Assembly: GCF_001428435.1 (NCBI RefSeq)
Contig: NZ_LMSO01000009.1
Location: 518,389-582,388 of the forward strand
Direction: 5' to 3'
Origin: Arthrobacter sp. Soil782
GTDB lineage: Bacteria > Actinomycetota > Actinomycetes > Actinomycetales > Micrococcaceae
Length of the DNA stretch: 64,000 bases
The number at the start of each line of letters is the position of its first letter. Positions within the stretch are counted from its first letter, which is position 1. This document shows positions 59,213 through 64,000 of the stretch, in pieces. The notes beneath the pieces were generated by a model, which saw only the letters and a program-made list of their open reading frames with translations, had not been told where the DNA came from and did not search any database. The translations under genes and the position numbers were made by a program.

Positions 59213-60141
59213 GGTGTGCTGCCTTCCTGGCCGTCCGGTGAGGTTTGATATTCGACGGCGCTGCGGGTGAGGGACATGTAGGCCTCCTCAAGCGAGGCGG
59301 TGGAGGTGGTGAGCTCGTGCAGCGGGTTGCCCTGGGCTGCGGCGGCGGTGAAGACGGCAACAGCCTCGAGCCCGATCACTTCCAGGCCGCCGGAGTCGGT
59401 GCGGGTGACCGTCACCCCCGGCGCCGCCAGGGCTTCAGCCAATCTCCCGGGGTCGGTGGCCTTGACCAGCACGCGGGTCTGGTCGGTGCCGGCGTCGAGC
59501 ACTTCCGCCATGGTGGAGTCCCGGATGATCCGGCCGCGGCCGATCACGATCAGGTGGTCCGCCACCTGCGCCATCTCACTCATCAGGTGTGATGAGAGGA
59601 AGACGGTGCGGCCGTCGTCGGCAAGCCTGCGGAGCAGCCGCCGCACCCAGAGCACGCCATCCGGGTCAAGCCCATTGATGGGTTCGTCCAGGATGAACGA
59701 CGCCGGGTCCCCCAGTAACGCTGCGGCGATCCCCAACCGCTGCCGCATTCCGAGGGAGAAGGTGCCGGCTCTGCGGCCCGCGACGTCCGCCAATCCGGTG
59801 GCGTCAAGGACCTCGAGTACTCGTGTGCGGCCCATGCCGTGGGTGGCTGCGAGCGCTTCGAGATGGGCCTGCGCGGTCCTGCCGGGGTGGACGTCGTTGG
59901 CGTCGAGCAGTACCCCGAGCTCGTGCATGGGGGACGCGTGGCGGTTCATCGCCTTGCCGTTGACGGCGGTGGTTCCCGCCGTCGGCAGGTTGAGTCCGGC
60001 GATGGCGCGCATCGTGGTCGTTTTTCCTGCGCCGTTGGGACCGAGGAAGCCGGTGACTTTGCCGGGCTGCACGGTGAAGGAGATGTCGTCGACGGCGGTG
60101 GTTTCGCCGAACCGCTTCGTGAGGTTGGTGACCTCAATCAT
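59209..60141 (-). CDS. ABC transporter ATP-binding protein
   Basis: A 310-residue ATPase: Walker A GPNGAGKTTT, Q-loop region, signature FSLGMRQRLG (in place of LSGGQ, common in this BcrA/NatA-like group), Walker B FILDEPINGLDPDG and H-loop SSHLMSEM. A C-terminal extension (about 220-310) is typical for the antibiotic-export type. ATG 60141 is chosen. It powers the adjacent permease; the tight link to a two-component system suggests drug or peptide detoxification. Confidence 0.92.
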   Translation of the reverse strand: MIEVTNLTKRFGETTAVDDISFTVQPGKVTGFLGPNGAGKTTTMRAIAGLNLPTAGTTAVNGKAMNRHASPMHELGVLLDANDVHPGRTAQAHLEALAATHGMGRTRVLEVLDATGLADVAGRRAGTFSLGMRQRLGIAAALLGDPASFILDEPINGLDPDGVLWVRRLLRRLADDGRTVFLSSHLMSEMAQVADHLIVIGRGRIIRDSTMAEVLDAGTDQTRVLVKATDPGRLAEALAAPGVTVTRTDSGGLEVIGLEAVAVFTAAAAQGNPLHELTTSTASLEEAYMSLTRSAVEYQTSPDGQEGSTP

Positions 60142-60169
60142 GGGATCGTCTTTCTTTTGGGTGTATTGG

Positions 60170-60859
60170 TTACAGTGCGCTGGAATGCGACTGGCGCGTA
60201 CTGACAGGCCGGTGCTTCCGCTGCATGGCGCTATAGGCGATCCAGGCACCTGCAACCGCCATCAGTAGCGCACCCAGGGACTGAGTGGGCAGGCTGGCTC
60301 CGATGGTGACCATGCCGGTCACAACTCCGAAGACGTAGAAGATGATCACGCCTGCGATCCAGAGCGCTCCGGCGCCGACTGAGAGGGTGTCTGATCTCCA
60401 GACGGCCACACCCAGCAACACGCTGCCGATGAGGGCAAGCACGATTCCGAGCAGGAAAGTGAACATCATGGAGTCCGAAAATTCCAGGTCCATAACGCCC
60501 GGCACTCCGTCCAGGTACGCCTGTCCAACGGCCGGTGTGGTGAACGTGGAGATGCTCGCAGGCACCAGGAGCAGCGCCTGTCCGAAAACGGCGATGACCA
60601 TGGCCGGCAGTGCGAGCCGCACGGTTGTCCCTGCGGCCAGATACGCGCCGAGCGCGAAGATGCCGAAGATTGCAAGGATTGTTCCGCCGGTGCTACCGAT
60701 CAGGTGGTCAACCAGATAGGACGGTTCGCTGACGAATCGAGCCCACGCTTCGGGATCGGTTTCCTGGTCGGGTTGCGGGTCCAGCGAGGACCAGGCGGTG
60801 AGAAGTCCATACACGGGAAGGGCGAACAACCCTGCACGGATCCAGGAGGTGGTGCTCAT
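60170..60859 (-). CDS. Membrane protein of unknown function
   Basis: A 229-residue protein with about seven hydrophobic segments and one conserved-looking external stretch (PEAWARFVSEPSYLVDHLIG) between segments 1 and 2. I do not recognise a family. It starts the operon membrane protein-ATPase-permease-kinase-regulator; the ATPase begins 28 bp after it. It may assist the transporter or act as its sensor. A perfect 16-bp palindrome lies about 107 bp upstream of its start. Confidence 0.7.
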   Translation of the reverse strand: MSTTSWIRAGLFALPVYGLLTAWSSLDPQPDQETDPEAWARFVSEPSYLVDHLIGSTGGTILAIFGIFALGAYLAAGTTVRLALPAMVIAVFGQALLLVPASISTFTTPAVGQAYLDGVPGVMDLEFSDSMMFTFLLGIVLALIGSVLLGVAVWRSDTLSVGAGALWIAGVIIFYVFGVVTGMVTIGASLPTQSLGALLMAVAGAWIAYSAMQRKHRPVSTRQSHSSAL

Positions 60860-60965
60860 CGGAGATTCCTTTCACGAAGGGAACCCCTGGTGGAGTTCGT
60901 CCTTCGAGATTAGGAATTTCGGGCTCTGCGATCGTCGGGCTGGAGTGCCGATATTTGGTGGTGCG

Positions 60966-60981
60966 TAGTACCGCGGTACTA
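60966..60981. promoter_or_regulatory. Perfect palindrome upstream of the ABC/two-component operon
   Basis: TAGTACCGCGGTACTA, 16 bp with full symmetry, 107 bp upstream of the first gene. NarL-family regulators bind such sites; the operon's own response regulator is the obvious candidate. Confidence 0.55.
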
Positions 60982-60998
60982 GGTCCGGAGCCAGCTTC

Positions 60999-61220
60999 CT
61001 ACAGGGCCCACCCCGTAGAGCGTCCCCAGGCCACGAAGAGCGCGAGCAGCAGAGCCACAATATTGATGGTGAACCCCTTCTCTCCCCGCGAGATGTGGAA
61101 GGCGATCGACAGTGCCATGATCAGGGCCATCCCGATGGCTGCTGCGGGAATCAGGAAGGTGGCGACGCGGAAGATGCCCGGAAGGATCAGTCCTAGCGCC
61201 CTGCAGCGGTGCTGCTGCAC
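60999..61220 (-). pseudogene. Truncated DoxX-like membrane protein (C-terminal half)
   Basis: The 73-codon frame encodes GLILPGIFRVATFLIPAAAI, AFHISRGEKGFTINIVALL and FVAWGR, which match the second half (segments 3 and 4) of a DoxX-family protein of about 120 residues. The first two segments are missing; the frame upstream runs into a GTC-repeat tract and the ACC deaminase gene end. No ribosome site is visible. Read as a 5'-truncated gene. Confidence 0.6.
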
Positions 61221-61262
61221 GCTGGTCGTGCGCGAGTCGCCGTCGTCGTCGTCGTCGTTCTC

Positions 61263-62285
61263 CTAGCTCCTGAACAGGCCACTGTAGGCGTTGAGTGCCG
61301 GCTGCCCGCCGAGGTGCGCGTAAAGCACGGTGCTGTCCGCCGGGATGTCCTTGCTGGTCACGAGGTCGATCATGCCGGCCATGGACTTGCCCTCGTAGAC
61401 GGGGTCGGTGATCATCGCTTCGAGTGAGGCGCTGAGCCGCATGGCCTCCAGTGTGGACTCGACCGGGATGCCGTAGAGGTCGCCGGCCCAGCCTTCGAGG
61501 ACGGTGATTTCGTCATCGCGCAGGTCGCGCTGCAGGCCGATGAGGTTGGCGGTATTGCGGGCGATGCGAGCCACCTGGTCGCGGGTCTTGTCCAGCGTGG
61601 CGGAGGCGTCGATGCCGAGTACCCGGCGCGGGCGCCCACCGGCGTCCTCAAGGGCGGCGAACCCGGCGATCATGCCCGCGTGGGTGGAACCGGTGACCGT
61701 GCAGACCACGATGGTGTCGAAGAAGACGCCAAGTTCCTCCTCCTGCTGCTGCACCTCGTACGCCCAGTTGGCGAAGCCCAGCCCGCCGAACTTGTGTTCC
61801 GACGCTCCTGCGGGGATGGCGTACGGCTTTCCGCCGGCCGCTTCCACTTCGGCGATGGCGTTTTTCCAGGAGCTGCGGATGCCGATGTCGAACCCGGAGG
61901 CGTCAAGGCGCACGTCGGCGCCCATGAGCCGGGAAAGCAGGATGTTGCCGACGCGGTCGGTGAGCGGATCCGGCCAGTCGACCCAGTTCTCCTGCACCAG
62001 CAGCGCCTTCAGGCCCAGTTTCGCGGCGACTGCGGCGACCTGCCGAGTGTGGTTGGACTGGTATCCGCCGATCGACACGATGGTGTCAGCGCCCTCGGCG
62101 AGGATGTCCGGGACGATGTACTCGAGCTTGCGGGTCTTGTTGCCGCCGAACGCAAGGCCCGAGTTTACGTCCTCCCGCTTCGCCCACAGCTGCGCGCCGC
62201 CGAGGTGTTTGCTGAGGCGCGGCAGGTGGTGCACCGGGCTGGGTCCGAAAGTCAGCGGATAGCGTTTGAAGTCGGTGATGACCAT
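61263..62285 (-). CDS. acdS: 1-aminocyclopropane-1-carboxylate deaminase
   Basis: A 340-residue PLP enzyme matching AcdS in length. [11 protein letters not shown] holds the PLP lysine (Lys50), [18 protein letters not shown] the catalytic Ser77 loop, and the residues that separate true ACC deaminases from D-cysteine desulfhydrases are of the ACC type: Tyr297-Glu298 in DPVYEGKS and Leu325 in AHLGG. It turns the plant ethylene precursor ACC into 2-oxobutyrate and ammonia, a trait of plant-associated bacteria. ATG 62285 is chosen. The usual Lrp-type regulator acdR is not nearby, and both flanks hold truncated genes. Confidence 0.92.
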   Translation of the reverse strand: MVITDFKRYPLTFGPSPVHHLPRLSKHLGGAQLWAKREDVNSGLAFGGNKTRKLEYIVPDILAEGADTIVSIGGYQSNHTRQVAAVAAKLGLKALLVQENWVDWPDPLTDRVGNILLSRLMGADVRLDASGFDIGIRSSWKNAIAEVEAAGGKPYAIPAGASEHKFGGLGFANWAYEVQQQEEELGVFFDTIVVCTVTGSTHAGMIAGFAALEDAGGRPRRVLGIDASATLDKTRDQVARIARNTANLIGLQRDLRDDEITVLEGWAGDLYGIPVESTLEAMRLSASLEAMITDPVYEGKSMAGMIDLVTSKDIPADSTVLYAHLGGQPALNAYSGLFRS

Positions 62286-62374
62286 GGGTTCTCGTTCCTT
62301 CGCGCGGTGAAGTGGTGGACGGTGAATCCCAGTCAACCACCAACCCTCCTGCGTCGGGATGTCCCGGTCTTCGG

Positions 62375-62521
62375 CTAGTGCGTGCCGTCGTCGTCCTTGA
62401 CCCGCCGCACGAAGGGCGAGAGCACATCGCCAACCAGCGCAAGCACGCCGCCGATCAGGAATGCTGGCTGCGCGCCGGAAGTCTGGGCCGCTTCGCCGGC
62501 CGCTCCCCCGGCTTCGGAGAC
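62375..62521 (-). pseudogene. C-terminal remnant of a membrane transporter
   Basis: The minus strand from a stop at 62375 encodes about 46 codons ending with a hydrophobic segment [20 protein letters not shown] and a short charged tail, like the last helix of an MFS-type transporter. A stop codon interrupts the frame upstream and nothing else of the protein remains, as the NERD gene begins on the other strand nearby. It lies directly upstream of acdS. Confidence 0.4.
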
Positions 62522-62568
62522 CCCTTCAATCGATTACCCTTCGAGTGAGATCTATTTATGGGGGAACA

Positions 62569-63405
62569 ATGCATGAAGCTCAACCACTGCCTGCCCAAGC
62601 TCAACCGACGCAAAGCACTTCGTTGACCGCGCGCATTCCTGGGCATTCAGTAATCGAAGAACTGCTCACCGCTCATCGCTCGGATCCACCCCGCTCCGCG
62701 CTAGGGCGTTTCTTTGGCGCCCGGACCCTCGGTGCCGAGAGCGCACCCTGGTACTGGGGCGCGCTGGGTGAACGCGAGGTCGGCACCCTGTTAGCCCAGC
62801 TCGGCCCCGAGTGGACAGTGCTACATGCCGTTCCAGTGGGCCGGGGTTCGTCGGACATTGACCACGTGCTCATCGGTCCGGGCGGGGTGTTCACCGTCAA
62901 CACCAAACGCCATGCCGGGCAGGCAGTCTGGACCGCGAAAAACACCCTCATGGTGGCAGGCCAGCGTCAGCGACACATTCCGAATGCCGTGTATGAAGCA
63001 AAACGAGCTTCGAAGCTTCTCTCGGACGCGGTTGGTCACCCTATCCACGTAGACGGTGTTGTTGTCGTCGTCGGGGCCAAGAGTCTTACAGTGCGTGAAA
63101 AGCACCCCGAGATTGCCGTAGTCACACCGCGAGAGCTCATTCGTTCCCTTCGCGGTCGGAAGCAGGTTCTGACGCCGGAACGGGTCGCAATCCTGAGCGC
63201 CGCTGCGGCCCGACCAGCAACGTGGCACAAAAATCCGCAGCCCCAGAGTGACGGCCGCTGGCTGGAGTCTGCCTTCTACGAAGTGTCACGCACAGTGAAC
63301 CAGGCACGACGACGGCGCATTGGCTGGGTGCTTGCGTTGTTCGGCACCATCTTGGCGACGTTCTCAGGAGTGCTCCCATCCCTGTTGTCCGCGCTTGTAC
63401 GGTGA
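62569..63405 (+). CDS. NERD domain protein (nuclease-related)
   Basis: A 278-residue protein. Residues ~60-175 form a NERD domain: GALGEREVGTLLAQL, SSDIDHVLIGPGGVFTVNTK (the D...x...K nuclease-like core) and DGVVVVVGAKSLTV. A hydrophobic helix near the C-terminus (GWVLALFGTILATFSGVLPS) would tether it to the membrane. NERD domains share the restriction-endonuclease fold, and their roles are largely unknown. GGGGG lies 5 bp before ATG 62569. Convergent with the EcsC-like gene. Confidence 0.87.
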   Translation: MHEAQPLPAQAQPTQSTSLTARIPGHSVIEELLTAHRSDPPRSALGRFFGARTLGAESAPWYWGALGEREVGTLLAQLGPEWTVLHAVPVGRGSSDIDHVLIGPGGVFTVNTKRHAGQAVWTAKNTLMVAGQRQRHIPNAVYEAKRASKLLSDAVGHPIHVDGVVVVVGAKSLTVREKHPEIAVVTPRELIRSLRGRKQVLTPERVAILSAAAARPATWHKNPQPQSDGRWLESAFYEVSRTVNQARRRRIGWVLALFGTILATFSGVLPSLLSALVR

Positions 63406-63415
63406 CGCCTACTGT

Positions 63416-64000
63416 TCAGCGTTCTTCAAACGTTTCGGGCGGTGGCCCAAAGACCCGACCAGTTGATTTCACCACTGCTTGCCCTATCGCATAGTTCATT
63501 CCTCCGCCGATGGCGGCTCCCAGTCCGAACGGGATGGTTCGACCCAATACAAGTACGCCCTGACGCGTGCCGTACTTCGTCACGAAATTGTGCCCCAGCA
63601 CTCCGTTGATTCGTCGGATGCTCTCCATCGGTATCGCCCCAATCGCTGCCTTGGCCCAGTGCCTTCCTGTTCTACCCGCTACGTCGTGCACAACGCGGTC
63701 GGCGCTGTTCCCGAGCAGGATTGCGAAGAGGAGGGTGCGTCGCCGTTCAATGTCTCGAACACTTACGTCGTAGACTGCCGCGACAGCAAACACGTAAAAG
63801 ACGGTCGCTTCCAGCGAAACTACGGATTCGCCTGCGGACAGCGCCAGACTCACTCCTGTGCCAACACCTGGTGCCGCAGCTGCGGCGCCGACGGATGCCC
63901 CGCTTGCGGACGTTGCAGTCAGAAACCGTCTGTTTAGCTTCTTCAGAAGTTCCTTCGGCGTGGCTTCAGGGTGCTTCGCTCGAAGCCCATCGACGTAGGC
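63416..64000 (-). CDS. EcsC-like protein (partial, runs off the window)
   Basis: At least 194 residues, open at the 5' side beyond 64000. HPEATPKELLKKLNRRFL, then a glycine/alanine-rich helix-pair (SVGAAAAAPGVGTGVS), then AVYDVSVRDIERRRTLLFAI and a final IPFGLGAAIGGGMNYAIGQ amphipathic segment resemble actinobacterial EcsC-family proteins, which carry membrane-inserting helices and have no settled function. Related to a neighbour NERD gene only by position. Confidence 0.7.
   Translation of the reverse strand, partial: AYVDGLRAKHPEATPKELLKKLNRRFLTATSASGASVGAAAAAPGVGTGVSLALSAGESVVSLEATVFYVFAVAAVYDVSVRDIERRRTLLFAILLGNSADRVVHDVAGRTGRHWAKAAIGAIPMESIRRINGVLGHNFVTKYGTRQGVLVLGRTIPFGLGAAIGGGMNYAIGQAVVKSTGRVFGPPPETFEER

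Noticed and set aside
61243-61260. GTC/GTCGTC tract next to the truncated DoxX gene
   Set aside because: A short simple repeat of the type common in high-GC DNA; it may mark the break point but has no feature of its own.
1-64000. CRISPR arrays, tRNA and rRNA genes, intact insertion sequences, prophage genes
   Set aside because: None seen: no regularly spaced repeats, no cloverleaf with CCA-type end that I could recognise, and no transposase, integrase or phage structural motifs in the frames examined.

Overview
The window looks like a chromosomal stretch of a high-G+C Actinomycetota, most likely a Micrococcaceae (Arthrobacter-like) soil or plant-associated bacterium. This is inferred from the base composition, frequent GTG starts with ATGA/GTGA overlaps, actinobacterial families (DUF3072, FBP treble-clef protein, LmeA/DUF2993, group III phosphofructokinase, a single RNase J) and the catabolic gene content. 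No rRNA, tRNA, CRISPR array or intact insertion sequence was seen.

Layout. 0-6 kb: start of a sugar-binding lipoprotein with a divergent GntR regulator, an MFS exporter, small conserved proteins, a patch of decayed gene fragments, and a TetR gene divergent from a membrane protein and a CPBP protease with paired palindromic operators. 6-12 kb: a GH42-GH95-GH1 glycosidase operon behind a perfect 22-bp LacI-type palindrome, suited to fucosylated and galactosylated glycans such as xyloglucan side chains. 12-22 kb: FBP protein, threonine dehydratase-like enzyme, AEC and GntP transporters, a GntR-SDR operon, and a MarR regulator divergent from an F420-reductase-like protein and DoxX. 22-33 kb: 5-oxoproline metabolism (pxpA, fused pxpB-pxpC, biotin carboxylase-BCCP, GntR), then universal stress protein/alcohol dehydrogenase, then a DUF1445 protein with an Nramp-like transporter, and a GAF-kinase-receiver-LuxR fusion. 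The pxp operon and the DUF1445/transporter operon carry the same TTGTTnAACAA operator, which ties them into one regulon, probably D-glutamate/5-oxoproline use. 33-44 kb: phosphofructokinase with a six-codon coupled leader, dihydroxyacetone kinase (dhaK, dhaL) with a HAD phosphatase, class II aldolase and GlcG/HbpS protein, GH15, a glucose-6-phosphate dehydrogenase and an ABC-F protein. 44-53 kb: membrane protein, cyclopropane-synthase-like methyltransferase, amidohydrolase, then a small island with a frameshifted VapB, its PIN toxin, a remnant of the Wadjet protein JetD and an intact MazEF; after a secreted 5'-nucleotidase comes a second VapBC. 53-64 kb: RNase J, an SDR/TetR pair with a perfect operator, an ABC transporter with its own two-component system, ACC deaminase flanked by two truncated genes, a NERD protein and an EcsC-like protein cut by the window end.

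Most promising leads: the shared GntR operators joining two distant operons with an Nramp-like protein that lacks its metal motif; a three-copy dispersed inverted-repeat family that also supplies the C-terminus of one gene; a long hairpin whose only mismatches are G-U pairs on one strand; the JetD remnant beside a toxin whose antitoxin is frameshifted; and the single-chain kinase-regulator with a degenerate receiver. All functional statements come from motif recognition and remembered family knowledge, not from searches.
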